A stretch of DNA of 64,000 nt from positions 1 to 64,000 of the forward strand of contig NZ_JACOPV010000002.1 of assembly GCF_016881005.1 (NCBI RefSeq), read 5' to 3'. Every line of letters begins with the position of its first letter. The stretch's first letter is position 1. The notes under the pieces were generated by a model. That model searched no databases, was not told the origin of the DNA, and worked only from the letters and a program-made list of their open reading frames with translations. The translations under genes were made by a program, and so were the position numbers. Source of the stretch: Pseudomonas arcuscaelestis (GTDB taxonomy: Bacteria > Pseudomonadota > Gammaproteobacteria > Pseudomonadales > Pseudomonadaceae). Of this stretch, positions 27,059 to 34,959 are shown one piece after another.

Positions 27059-27811
27059 TTAGTCCTTTGGGGCACGCACCAGGCGCTGGCAAAGCTTCAG
27101 TCGCCAGCGCACCGGCAGGGCGCCGATCACGCGCAGGCCCAGCGTAAATGCAGTGGGGAAGTTAATTTCCAGCGGGCGTCGCGGCAGGCGTGCAGTGATA
27201 TGTGCGGCGGCACGCTCGGTGGTCCACAACTGAGGCATGGGGAAGTCGTTGCGACGGGTCAACGGCGTATCGACGAATCCAGGGCTGACCAGCGTTACGG
27301 CAATACCTTCATTGATCAGGTCGAGGCGAAGCGATTCCACCAGGTAGCGCACGGCCGCCTTGGAGGCGCCATAGGCTCCGGCACGAGGGAGCGACAACCA
27401 GGTCACCGCACTGCCCATTACGACCAGGTGCGGGCGCTCACCGCGATGCAGCAAAGGGAGGGCCGCTGCAATACAGTGGCTTACACCAAACAGGTTGGTG
27501 CGCACCACACGTTCGACCAGTGCCGGGTCGAAGAGTCCTGGTTCGAGGTATTCGCACGTTCCGGCATTGAGGATGACCAGGTCTAGCGCCCCCCAGGTGT
27601 GCTCGATCTGTGCGGTGATCCTGGAGACCTGCTCAAGGCAATCGACATCGCCGACGGCCGCCAATACCTGCCCCGGATATCGTTGCATCAAGTGCAATAA
27701 GCGGTTGGCATCACGTGTACCCAAGGCAACCCGGTGCCCTTGGTCCAGCAATTGGACGGCAAGGGCAGCGCCGATTCCGCTACTTGCCCCCGTCAGCCAG
27801 CAACGGCTCAT
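27059..27811 (-). CDS. SDR-family oxidoreductase of the light operon
   Basis: A 250-residue short-chain dehydrogenase. WLTGASSGIGAALAVQLL (NADP loop), LDLVILNAGTCEYLEPG (NAG), MGSAVTWLS (catalytic Ser) and YGASKAAVRYLVESL (YxxxK) are present, and the C-terminal tail is extended and basic, as in membrane-associated members. The substrate is unknown, probably a lipid intermediate of the same operon. Its start overlaps the NTF2-like gene by 4 nt. Confidence 0.87.
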   Translation of the reverse strand: MSRCWLTGASSGIGAALAVQLLDQGHRVALGTRDANRLLHLMQRYPGQVLAAVGDVDCLEQVSRITAQIEHTWGALDLVILNAGTCEYLEPGLFDPALVERVVRTNLFGVSHCIAAALPLLHRGERPHLVVMGSAVTWLSLPRAGAYGASKAAVRYLVESLRLDLINEGIAVTLVSPGFVDTPLTRRNDFPMPQLWTTERAAAHITARLPRRPLEINFPTAFTLGLRVIGALPVRWRLKLCQRLVRAPKD

Positions 27812-28230
27812 ACCAGCCGGCCCTTGAGCAAGCGGATAGCGCCGCCCATGACTGGTACGTGCTCGTAAAGCAGTGCACCTGCGTCAAAGTAGTCCTGGTG
27901 GAAGTGAACACGCTCTTGCCACTTGAGAAAACTGCAGCCCTGCAGACTGATCAGCCTGCCATTGGCGAGTCGGGGGTGGCGGAACTCTAGCGTCCAGCGC
28001 AGGTAGCCCTGGCCCGGCTGAACTTCGTCCGCGCCGGCGATAACGTAACGAATGTCCTGTGCGTTGGCGTAAAGCTCGGTGAAGTAGCGACGAAGCGCTG
28101 CCAGGCCATCGATCTGATGCAACGGATCACGGAACGTTACGTTATCGCTATACAGTTTTTCGAGGCTATCGAGGCTCCGCCCATCAAGGCTGGAGAAGCG
28201 CTCCGCGAAATACTGCAGATAAGTGGACAT
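27808..28230 (-). CDS. SnoaL/NTF2-like protein, first gene of the leftward light operon
   Basis: A 140-residue cone-shaped NTF2-like protein with LEKLYSDNVTFRDPLHQIDGLAALRRYFTELY in outline and FHQDYFDAGALLYEHVPVMGGAIRLLKGRL at the end. Members of this cluster type carry it immediately upstream of the SDR; it may be an isomerase or a binding protein, with no direct evidence. It lies directly behind two LitR-type boxes (28250..28273 and 28301..28324). Confidence 0.82.
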   Translation of the reverse strand: MSTYLQYFAERFSSLDGRSLDSLEKLYSDNVTFRDPLHQIDGLAALRRYFTELYANAQDIRYVIAGADEVQPGQGYLRWTLEFRHPRLANGRLISLQGCSFLKWQERVHFHQDYFDAGALLYEHVPVMGGAIRLLKGRLV

Positions 28231-28249
28231 GCAAGGCTCCCGAAAATCC

Positions 28250-28273
28250 TGTACAACAGTGAAATTCTGTACA
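28250..28273. promoter_or_regulatory. LitR/PplR-type operator, start-proximal copy
   Basis: TGTACA-N12-TGTACA, a perfect match to the recalled PplR1 consensus, ending 20 nt from the NTF2-like gene's start codon. It belongs to the leftward light operon's promoter region. Confidence 0.75.
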
Positions 28274-28300
28274 GATATAAGAGGAGCTTACGTCTAAATC

Positions 28301-28324
28301 TATACAAGTCAACGGCCCTGTATA
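28301..28324. promoter_or_regulatory. LitR/PplR-type operator, distal copy
   Basis: TATACA-N12-TGTATA, matching the degenerate positions T(G/A)TACA and TGTA(C/T)A. Its end is 27 nt from the end of the box at 28273, and it lies 14 nt past the LOV gene's stop. On the minus strand TTGACT overlaps it and may be a -35 element. Confidence 0.7.
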
Positions 28325-28338
28325 GATTTGTTGCAAGG

Positions 28339-28785
28339 TCAGCCGTTGCCTGATGCGAGTTGTCGACGCAAATCGACTATCTCTGCCTCCAGTTCGCGGA
28401 CCCGCTCTTCGGCGAAGACCTGTGCCGTAACATCACGCTGGATGCCGATGTAGTAAGTCAGTTCATCGGCATCGTTGTGTACGGGGGTGATAGACAGCTC
28501 ATTCCAGAACAGGCTGCCATCCTTGCGATAGTTGCGCAGCACTTGGCAACACGGGCGCCCTTCGCGAATTGCCTCGCGGATGGCTGCGATACCTGGTTGG
28601 TTGTGGTCCTGGCCCTGGAGGAAGCGGCAATCCTGATAGAGGATGTCGTCCGTGGCGTAGCCGGTGAGGCGCTCGAAGGCAGGGTTGGTGTAGATCAGGA
28701 TGCTGTCGTCGCCTTCCTGCTCGGCGACGACGATGCCATCGTTGGAGCTCTCGACCATTAATTGCAAGAGTTTTGCGTCGATCAT
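28339..28785 (-). CDS. short LOV blue-light photoreceptor (PpSB1-LOV-like)
   Basis: A 148-residue protein consisting of one LOV (PAS) domain plus a C-terminal helix, with no fused output domain. The flavin-adduct motif reads YQDCRFLQGQD with Cys53; the Asp before Cys replaces the usual Asn, exactly as in the slow-cycling PpSB1-LOV of P. putida. NYRKDGSLFWNELSITPV, IGIQRDVT and the C-terminal VRELEAEIVDLRRQL coil (dimer helix) also match. ATG at 28785 is chosen over GTG at 28794. It diverges from the MerR gene; LOV proteins of this type are reported to act with class II LitR regulators. Confidence 0.92.
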   Translation of the reverse strand: MIDAKLLQLMVESSNDGIVVAEQEGDDSILIYTNPAFERLTGYATDDILYQDCRFLQGQDHNQPGIAAIREAIREGRPCCQVLRNYRKDGSLFWNELSITPVHNDADELTYYIGIQRDVTAQVFAEERVRELEAEIVDLRRQLASGNG

Positions 28786-28941
28786 GTGGCCCACCCACTC
28801 AAGTAGCGTTTTCGGTATGCGCAGCGTAGACCTTTGTGCTGGAAGGCTAAGGTGCGGTTGTCGATATCATGATGGAAGAACGATCGCCGTAGAAGGTTGG
28901 TATGGGTTTAGAATGTGCAACCGCCCTGATGATCACTTGCG

Positions 28942-29841
28942 ATGACTGAAGCGACCTCCACCGATTTGCTGCCCATGCGCGATGTCGTCAACTTGACTGG
29001 CATAAATCCAGTGACCCTGCGCGCCTGGGAACGTCGTCATGGTTTGATTCGCCCCCAACGCACCGAAGGCGGGCACCGCCTGTACACGGCCCAGGATGTA
29101 CAGCGCATACGCGACATACTGCACTGGACCGGTAGTGGCTTGCCGATCAGCAAGGTGGGTGAGTTGCTCGCACGCCAGCACGACGAAGTCGCCCGCCCGC
29201 CCGGGCCGCAGACCGATTCCATTGAGCATTGGCGCGCTGCTGTACTACGAGCGACGAAAGCATTCGACCGGCAGGCGCTCGAGGGCATTCATGGTCAGCT
29301 TTTCACCTTGTACCCCAAGGCTACGGTGTTGCTCGATGTGCTGATGCCGGTCTGGCGCAGTCTGTTGTCTGGCAGCGCTTTCGGTCAGCGTAGCCAATGG
29401 CTGTTCCTCGATACTTTTCTGCGAGCTCGCCTATTGCTACGTCTGCAACTAAATCAACTCGGTGCCCCATGTGTGTTACTGGCCGGCATTGAAGGAAGCG
29501 CTGAGCTGGATTTGCTGAGCAACGGCTTACTTCTCAGTAGTGAGCGGTGGCGTATCGAGGTGTTAGGCAGTGGGCAGCCGCTCGAGGAACTGCCATTGTT
29601 GTGCGCGACCCTCCAGCCTGCAGCACTTGTGCTCGCACTCCAGGGGCCCGTAAACACGGCACTGGCGAAGAAGCTATGTTCCTTACAGATGGACATTGCC
29701 TGTCCACTTGCATTGATTGGGGACGGGTTGCCTGACTCGATTGCAGTTCTGCACGATATTCCGATCGCGCTTCTGGATCAGCGAAACGTTGGAGCTAGTT
29801 TGAAACTGGATGCATTGCTCAGGGGCGCTTTGGAGCTTTGA
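28942..29841 (+). CDS. class II LitR/PplR-type MerR light regulator
   Basis: A 299-residue MerR-family regulator. The N-terminal winged helix (MRDVVNLTGINPVTLRAWERRHGLI, RTEGGHRLYTAQDVQRI) is intact. The C-terminal half has the outline of the CarH/LitR four-helix bundle and Rossmann-like domain, but the B12 signature ExxxH/GxxxxxDxHxxG is not visible, as in class II LitR. Such proteins repress light-inducible operons and are relieved through short LOV partners. It lies 156 nt from the divergent LOV gene and probably binds the three boxes in this window. Confidence 0.88.
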   Translation: MTEATSTDLLPMRDVVNLTGINPVTLRAWERRHGLIRPQRTEGGHRLYTAQDVQRIRDILHWTGSGLPISKVGELLARQHDEVARPPGPQTDSIEHWRAAVLRATKAFDRQALEGIHGQLFTLYPKATVLLDVLMPVWRSLLSGSAFGQRSQWLFLDTFLRARLLLRLQLNQLGAPCVLLAGIEGSAELDLLSNGLLLSSERWRIEVLGSGQPLEELPLLCATLQPAALVLALQGPVNTALAKKLCSLQMDIACPLALIGDGLPDSIAVLHDIPIALLDQRNVGASLKLDALLRGALEL

Positions 29842-29985
29842 CTGAGCGCTCAAGGGCCTTAGACGTTGCGCTGCCTGTTGCCTGACTATGTTCTTCAACC
29901 CGTTCGACTGTTTAGTGCTCGCGCGTTGAACATAGCGGATTGTCGGAGTGTAGTGTGAGCGGGGAAAGAGTCGCTCATCTTCGGT

Positions 29986-30177
29986 CTATTGATCTGGTAT
30001 CTGCGAGAATTGCTGCATCAGCGGTGCCTTGGCGCGCGTCAGCACCATGACCATGCGTACCTGGTTCTCCGGTACGTCGAGGACGGCGCAGTCCACAATG
30101 TGCGGCGAGGCTTGATATCCCAATGCCTGTGCAGCCTGCACCATCCCAGGTACAGCACTCAGTCGGTGAACTCCGAC
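29986..30177 (-). pseudogene. fragment resembling a C5 DNA methyltransferase
   Basis: A frame ending at a stop at 29986 reads VPGMVQAAQALGYQASPHIVD, CAVLDVPENQVRMVMVLTRAKAPL, then QIPDQ. The pattern GY(x)n-D(C/A)A-x-(L/Y)-x-VP(E/Q)NQ-R is typical of the target-recognition-flanking part of Dcm-like cytosine methyltransferases. Nothing else of such a gene is present. Assignment rests on one motif. Confidence 0.35.
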
Positions 30178-30582
30178 ACGTCGTCAATTAGTGCCGCATG
30201 TGGCCGGTGGAACTCCAGCTACGACGCCGGGGCCCAGGCCGTCGAGCGCGAGGCATCGTGCTCAGTGTTCTCGACTTTTTGCCGCGGGCGTTAGAGTGGC
30301 CCCGGCTGCAGGGCGAGGCGAGTAGGAGGTCAAGGGCAGGAACCTGCTCCCAGCGGGTCTGATGGGTCTTGACAAACGTCTTGGGTGCGTTGGGGACTGT
30401 CCGTAGATAAGCCATTTTTAACGTAACTGCAGTGCATCTAGGGTGCCAAGGACTGAATTCCGGGGTACTAAAAAATGCCCTCAGGGCTCCTGATTTGCTA
30501 TTAAGCCATCCATCGTCAGTTGTCAGTTGATCGTCATCGCCGATGCACTCTCTCAAGCCGGCGAGGACACGCTCGATACCCG

Positions 30583-30670
30583 GTGCCTCGGAAGGTTGGT
30601 TTCCTCGGCATTCGTGCTGTTGGCTGCGCTAATTTCTATTGGCCTTCCAAGGCATGGGCAGGCCCTTTGA
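30583..30670 (+). pseudogene. C-terminal fragment of an ArsJ-like MFS protein
   Basis: A short frame reads RLVSSAFVLLAALISIGLPRHGQAL then stop; the tail of ArsJ in this window reads WVSSGFVLAAALISIALPRHG. The match covers the last helix and the PRHG end, suggesting a second, lost arsJ. Generic MFS similarity is an alternative. Confidence 0.4.
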
Positions 30671-30739
30671 GACCTTCGGCACCAACGTCGCCGGGGCATA
30701 TCGTCGGAACCTGATCGGTCGTGGTACTTGCAGGTTTTG

Positions 30740-30771
30740 TATTATATTATATTATTTTATATAATATATTT
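30740..30771. promoter_or_regulatory. AT-rich palindromic BigR-type operator
   Basis: A run of only A and T containing TATATTATATTATTTTAT and then ATAATATA, an imperfect dyad of the kind bound by BigR, 45-75 nt before the bigR start. It probably overlaps the promoter. Assignment is by position and composition. Confidence 0.55.
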
Positions 30772-30815
30772 AGATGTATCATGTGAGCGAGATTACAGTC
30801 ATAGAAGGACTGGCG

Positions 30816-31121
30816 ATGGATGTTCAGCAGTTACGCGGCAACACCGAAGCAGCAGCTCAGTTGCTTAAAACCCTGGGAAATCCAGAGCGACTGCTGTTGC
30901 TATGCCAGTTGTCTGAAGGTGAGCGCAGTGTAAGTGAGCTGGAGTCCCTGCTTGGCATTCAGCAGCCCACCTTGTCTCAGCAATTAGGGGTTTTGAGGCG
31001 CGAAGATCTGGTGGCGACAAGGCGTGAAGGTAAGCAGATTTTCTATCGCATCGATAGTCCAGCTGCCCTGGCGGTGATTAAAACCTTGTATCAATGGTTC
31101 TGTGCGAAGGAGCCGAAATGA
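30816..31121 (+). CDS. bigR: BigR/SqrR-type persulfide-responsive repressor
   Basis: A 101-residue ArsR-fold repressor. Two cysteines, Cys30 (LLLLCQLSEGE) and Cys96 (WFCAKE), are 66 residues apart, the same spacing as Cys42/Cys108 of BigR, where a sulfide- or persulfide-induced disulfide or polysulfide bridge releases DNA. Recognition helix: QQPTLSQQLGVLRR. ATG at 30816 follows AGAAGGA; an upstream in-frame ATG at 30774 lies in the operator. Its stop overlaps the start of pmpA. Confidence 0.88.
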   Translation: MDVQQLRGNTEAAAQLLKTLGNPERLLLLCQLSEGERSVSELESLLGIQQPTLSQQLGVLRREDLVATRREGKQIFYRIDSPAALAVIKTLYQWFCAKEPK

Positions 31122-31552
31122 CTATCGACTGGGTCAATTTCACACCTTGGTCGGCCTTGCTCGGCGGTGCGTTAATCGGGCTTGCCGTGAGCCTGTTTGC
31201 ACTTGTGAATGGCCGTATTGCCGGTATTAGCGGGCTGCTGGGCAGTTTGCTGCAAAAGAAGGGCGAGGGCAGAGGCGAGAAAGCACTGTTTCTCCTGGGG
31301 GTGTTGGTCGCCCCCCTAGTGTGGTGGTTATTTGCGGGTCGGCCGGTCGTACAGTTTCAGACAGACTGGGTAGGGTTGCTTGTGGCCGGTTTGCTGGTTG
31401 GCCTGGGAACACGTTACGCGGCAGGTTGCACCAGTGGGCATGGTGTCTGTGGACTGGCGCGTCTGTCGCCTCGTTCACTTGTCGCAACACTGTGCTTTAT
31501 GTGCGCGGGATTTGCAGTTGTATTCGTTAGCCGTCACCTGGCAGGAGTATGA
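31118..31552 (+). CDS. YeeE/YedE sulfur transporter half (PmpA-like), copy 1
   Basis: A 144-residue inner-membrane protein with four to five helices. GGALIGLAVSLFALVNGRIAG and the signature AGCTSGHGVCGLARLSPRSL identify the YeeE/YedE family, whose members move thiosulfate or other sulfane sulfur; the cysteines in GCTSGHGVCG are part of the transfer path in related structures. It overlaps both bigR and pmpB by 4 nt. It probably imports or exports sulfur species under BigR control; the direction is not known. Confidence 0.87.
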   Translation: MTIDWVNFTPWSALLGGALIGLAVSLFALVNGRIAGISGLLGSLLQKKGEGRGEKALFLLGVLVAPLVWWLFAGRPVVQFQTDWVGLLVAGLLVGLGTRYAAGCTSGHGVCGLARLSPRSLVATLCFMCAGFAVVFVSRHLAGV

Positions 31553-31974
31553 GCATGCGATGGGTAATGGCTTTTATCTGCGGTGTGGTGTTTGGCCTTG
31601 GCTTGTTTTTGGCGGGCATGGTTAATCCAGCCAAGGTAATCGGCTTTCTGGATCTGGCAGGAAGCTGGGATCCATCACTCGGGTTGGTAATGGTGGGTGC
31701 TATCGGGGTGGCACTTTTGCCCATGCAGTGGAGCAGCAAACAAACACGCTCGATGCTTGGTTTGCCGATGCAAATGCCTCGGATGCGGGCACTAGATCGG
31801 CAGTTGGTGGTGGGCAGCCTGGTATTTGGTGTCGGTTGGGGTATTGCCGGTATCTGCCCGGGGCCTGCACTCGCCCTGGTGTTAAGTGGCCACTGGCAAA
31901 TACTAGTATTCGTACTTGCGATGTTGGTGGGAATGGCGCTCTTCAGCCTGCTTGAAAGCTGGCGTGCTCGTTAA
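31549..31974 (+). CDS. YeeE/YedE-type partner subunit (PmpB-like, DUF6691), copy 1
   Basis: A 141-residue membrane protein, second half of the PmpAB transporter. FICGVVFGLGLFLAGMVNPAKVIGFLD and VGSLVFGVGWGIAGICPGPAL (with the conserved cysteine) are diagnostic. ATG overlaps the pmpA stop (ATGA). The ETHE1-type sulfur dioxygenase common in bigR operons does not follow; the next gene is convergent. Confidence 0.87.
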   Translation: MSMRWVMAFICGVVFGLGLFLAGMVNPAKVIGFLDLAGSWDPSLGLVMVGAIGVALLPMQWSSKQTRSMLGLPMQMPRMRALDRQLVVGSLVFGVGWGIAGICPGPALALVLSGHWQILVFVLAMLVGMALFSLLESWRAR

Positions 31975-32025
31975 AGATCCATGAGTGCCATCGTGTCTCA
32001 GCCTTGAGAGAAGGGGGCGGATCCT

Positions 32026-33267
32026 TTACTGGAGCAGCAATCCAGCCCACATCGAAGTAATGATCGCCAACTGACCGACTATGACATAAGCGGCAAATTT
32101 TGCGCCCCCGCTGATCCAGGCTAGAACACATTTGGTAAGTGTATTGCTGCTCATTGCGGTCAGCGCGGGCACCGCAATGTCGGCCATTGATAGTTGCCCG
32201 GACTTTACCACCGACGCGATAGATGCTGCCGTTGCGTGAGCATCAGCCAGGCCGCTAAATACCGACGCAATCAGTACACCATTGTGTCCAAAGGCATGCA
32301 GCAGTGCCGAGGACAGCAACGTGATGCCCGTTACGGCCACAGTCACAACGAGGGCGACCTTGAGATTGAAAGCACTGTCGCCGACTTGGGTTGCGGCCTG
32401 CACAAGCGCAGGGTTCCATGGGGCGAGGAGCAGCGAACCATATGCCACTGTTGTGAACGCAGCCAGCAAAATAGAAGCCCATAATTCCCCCAAAAAAGCC
32501 GGATCGACTGTACCCAGCACCAGACCCAACATCGCGATAGTCGCTAGGTTAGAGAATATCGCTGCGGCGCTGAACGCTTTGACAGACGACTGTTCACTTC
32601 GGGCCAGATGTCCCATCAGGGCGATGGTCGCCGAGCCTGAAGCAAACCCAGATGCGATGGCACTGAGGGTATAGCCATAGCGCTTGCCTACCACACGTAA
32701 GGCAATATGACCCAATGCCCCAGCCCCCATCAGCAGTACGGTCAGGGTACAGATTGTGCGGGGATTGATGGCACCAAATGGGCCGACGAAGCGATCGGGT
32801 GCCAAGGGGAGAATGACCAACACGGCTATCAGCAGTACCAACCCATCGCGGACTTCGCTTTCAGTCAGTTGATTGCGGACAAATCGATGCAGTTCTTGCC
32901 TGAATGCGAGAACAACCGTAAGCACAACCCCGACAGCGACAGCCAGTTCGGGCTGGTCATAACTCAAGGCGCCGAGTAGCAAGACGAAAAGCAGAGCAAT
33001 TTCACTGGTGATGCCTGGATCCTTGCCAGAGTGTTTCCAGTAGGCGACTGCAACGATGATTGCCAAGGCAATACTCATGATGGCGACCAACATCGTACCC
33101 GCTACGGCCATGCATACGTAACCCAGTACAGACGTGATGGCAAAGGTTCTAAGTCCGGCAAACGCACGATGCTCCCCGGTACCTTTTTTGCGTTCACGCT
33201 CCAGGCCTACGAGCATACCTATACCCAAGGCAGCAGCGAGATGGGTAATGTCCAGGGTTTCAAGCAT
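32026..33267 (-). CDS. MgtC/SapB-family membrane protein with DUF4010
   Basis: A 413-residue integral membrane protein. Residues 1-130 are the MgtC part (ALGIGMLVGLERERKK, AFAGLRTFAITSVLGY, then DPGITSEIALLFVLLLGAL) and about 170-410 the DUF4010 part with six or more helices (GFASGSATIALMGHLAR, FSGLADAHATAASIASVV). Such proteins are usually annotated as putative Mg2+ or low-magnesium adaptation proteins; function is unproven. It stands alone, convergent with pmpB. Confidence 0.82.
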   Translation of the reverse strand: MLETLDITHLAAALGIGMLVGLERERKKGTGEHRAFAGLRTFAITSVLGYVCMAVAGTMLVAIMSIALAIIVAVAYWKHSGKDPGITSEIALLFVLLLGALSYDQPELAVAVGVVLTVVLAFRQELHRFVRNQLTESEVRDGLVLLIAVLVILPLAPDRFVGPFGAINPRTICTLTVLLMGAGALGHIALRVVGKRYGYTLSAIASGFASGSATIALMGHLARSEQSSVKAFSAAAIFSNLATIAMLGLVLGTVDPAFLGELWASILLAAFTTVAYGSLLLAPWNPALVQAATQVGDSAFNLKVALVVTVAVTGITLLSSALLHAFGHNGVLIASVFSGLADAHATAASIASVVKSGQLSMADIAVPALTAMSSNTLTKCVLAWISGGAKFAAYVIVGQLAIITSMWAGLLLQ

Positions 33268-33338
33268 GACTGCCGCATCGATGCGCGGGGGAGGGCAGTT
33301 GTCGAGGCTGCTTGGGACGGGCTGAAATACATCCCAGC

Positions 33339-34139
33339 TTATTGATTTGCCGCTGAGCCTTTACTGTAGCCATGTTCTAGAGCCTTCAAGCCAGGCAAAT
33401 TCAAAATTTCCACTGTACGTCCGCTGAACTGCACTACGTCCAGGTGGCGCAGGTGTGCTATGCATCTACAGACGGTTTCAAGTCTCAACCCCAGATAGGA
33501 CGCAATGTCATCTCTCGACATGCGCAGAACAAAGCTATGGGCGGAAAACCCGCGTTCTACGTATCGTTTGGACAAGCCTAGTAGAAAGCTGGCCATTCGT
33601 TCTTCTGCGGTGAGGTTGCACATCATTAACAGCCGCTTATGCTCTCGAACAATTTCACTGCTGAGCAGCCTATTGAGGCTTTGTTGTAGGAACGGGAACT
33701 CATGGGCTAACGACTCCAGGCGTTGATAAGGAATAAGGCAAACTTCACTGTCCTCAAGAGCAAACGCACTGCATACATGCCGGTTGGTGCTGATCGCATC
33801 GCACCCCATTGTGTCTCCTGGCATCCAGAAGTTGGTTACCAGCCCTTGTCCTTCCGCATTTGCAAAGCAGGTCTTAAAACTTCCGAGGCGTACTGCATAG
33901 AGGTATTCCAACGGGTCGTTAGCGTGATACAAGCCGTAACCTTTCTTGATCCGTATGCGCTGTCTGATCAGCTCACTGAAACGGTCGTTTCCGTGTTTGC
34001 ACAAGCCAGTTGGAAGACACAACGAACTGACCCTGCAATCCACGCAAGCCGCCCTGTATGGGTTTACATTGATGGGGGGTACCACCACTATGGGATTACG
34101 TTCCTCTAGGTCAGTGGCAACGTTCAGGAGGCTATGCAT
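33339..34139 (-). CDS. FNR/Anr-family [4Fe-4S] regulator with an altered recognition helix
   Basis: A 266-residue CRP/FNR regulator. Cys32, Cys35, Cys41 (CVDCRVSSLC) and Cys134 (SEVCLIPY) correspond to the four FNR cluster ligands, so oxygen sensing is likely. The cAMP-fold spans about 65-150 and the helix-turn-helix 206-230 (MSRDDIASYLGLRLETVCRC). In FNR the recognition residues are Glu-x-x-Ser-Arg; here Cys224 replaces the Ser. The order Hsp20, small protein, regulator recalls Fnr2 of P. putida. GGAGGTGA precedes the ATG. It overlaps the small upstream gene by 8 nt. Confidence 0.9.
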   Translation of the reverse strand: MHSLLNVATDLEERNPIVVVPPINVNPYRAACVDCRVSSLCLPTGLCKHGNDRFSELIRQRIRIKKGYGLYHANDPLEYLYAVRLGSFKTCFANAEGQGLVTNFWMPGDTMGCDAISTNRHVCSAFALEDSEVCLIPYQRLESLAHEFPFLQQSLNRLLSSEIVREHKRLLMMCNLTAEERMASFLLGLSKRYVERGFSAHSFVLRMSRDDIASYLGLRLETVCRCIAHLRHLDVVQFSGRTVEILNLPGLKALEHGYSKGSAANQ

Positions 34140-34389
34140 TTCTCACCTCCGATACCGGGGTAGCAGATCCTGATGGGGCAATAGGGTCATGCAGGTCGCG
34201 ATTTATGAGCTTGCCAGGTACCAGAGGATAGCTAGCAATCATCGCCAGGGAGTGTGGGGCGTTCAATCGAGTATTAAGTCGATCAACGAAGGCTGTCGCT
34301 TCGTCAATACTGCGAAAACTCACCATCCATACGTCCAGGTGAACCCACCAACGGTTTTGACGCGGATGATTTTCAATGTAGACGTTCAT
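34132..34389 (-). CDS. small conserved-looking protein between hsp20 and the Fnr gene
   Basis: An 85-residue protein, not recognised. The N-terminal half (MNVYIENHPRQNRWWVHLDV, FRSIDEATAFVDRLNTRL) looks like a small alpha/beta domain; the C-terminal third is Pro/Ser-rich and probably flexible. It lies 5 nt after hsp20 and overlaps the Fnr gene by 8 nt, so all three are one operon. Confidence 0.65.
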   Translation of the reverse strand: MNVYIENHPRQNRWWVHLDVWMVSFRSIDEATAFVDRLNTRLNAPHSLAMIASYPLVPGKLINRDLHDPIAPSGSATPVSEVRNA

Positions 34390-34394
34390 TGATG

Positions 34395-34880
34395 CTACTC
34401 CGTAATCGATGCAGTGGAATGCAAAGGACGCCGGTTTAGTGAGTGCTTTCTAGGTACGCTGAATACCAACAAACCCTGATGGTAATTGAGAGTGAAATGG
34501 TCAAGATCCATTGACGGCGGAATGGTTCGTGAAGAACTAAACCATCCACACTCAGATGAGATAGCTGTCGTCGAGGCGTCGGCAGCATCCGGCACCACCC
34601 AACCGCTTAAGGTGAATTGCTGCGTTGTAATCCCAATCTGCAAGCTGTCGATACCTACAGACTGCAAGTCCGCGGTGACGATGAACTGATCCCCGATGTT
34701 CCTGGCGAACAGGACAGGTTGGTAGGGCAATCCCACTTCGCGGCGCAACATGAGTTCTAAGTCTGGGGCGCGGTAGCTCCGCTTGCCACCGACGAGACCA
34801 AGCAAGCGTTTTCTAGTCTGGTTAAGCATTAAACCAGGGGCTAGTCGCGGCAGGATGGACAGAAAGAGTGATTTGAACAT
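34395..34880 (-). CDS. Hsp20/alpha-crystallin-like small heat shock protein
   Basis: A 161-residue protein. After a hydrophobic N-terminal arm (MFKSLFLSILPRLAPGL), the region about 70-150 has an alpha-crystallin outline: DQFIVTADLQSVGIDSLQIG, then HFTLNYHQGLLVFSVPRK. The IXI tail motif of canonical Hsp20 is not clear, so it is a divergent member. ATG at 34880 after GGAGCG is preferred to one at 34922; a perfect 12-bp palindrome ATTCGATCGAAT lies between them and could be a regulatory site. It is first gene of the hsp20-orf85-fnr operon. Confidence 0.7.
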   Translation of the reverse strand: MFKSLFLSILPRLAPGLMLNQTRKRLLGLVGGKRSYRAPDLELMLRREVGLPYQPVLFARNIGDQFIVTADLQSVGIDSLQIGITTQQFTLSGWVVPDAADASTTAISSECGWFSSSRTIPPSMDLDHFTLNYHQGLLVFSVPRKHSLNRRPLHSTASITE

Positions 34881-34959
34881 TTGACGCGCTCCACATTCGA
34901 TCGAATCAGGAACGGCGTCCATGCCATCAGGTGTTCAAGCTGCTAAAAGCACGTCTAAT

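Larger units (their letters stand above)
29842..30815. other. long gene-poor stretch with remnants
   Basis: 974 bases with no intact gene. It contains a minus-strand fragment resembling a cytosine DNA methyltransferase (29986..30177), a plus-strand MFS tail (30583..30670), and the AT-rich BigR operator region at its right end. Confidence 0.6.
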
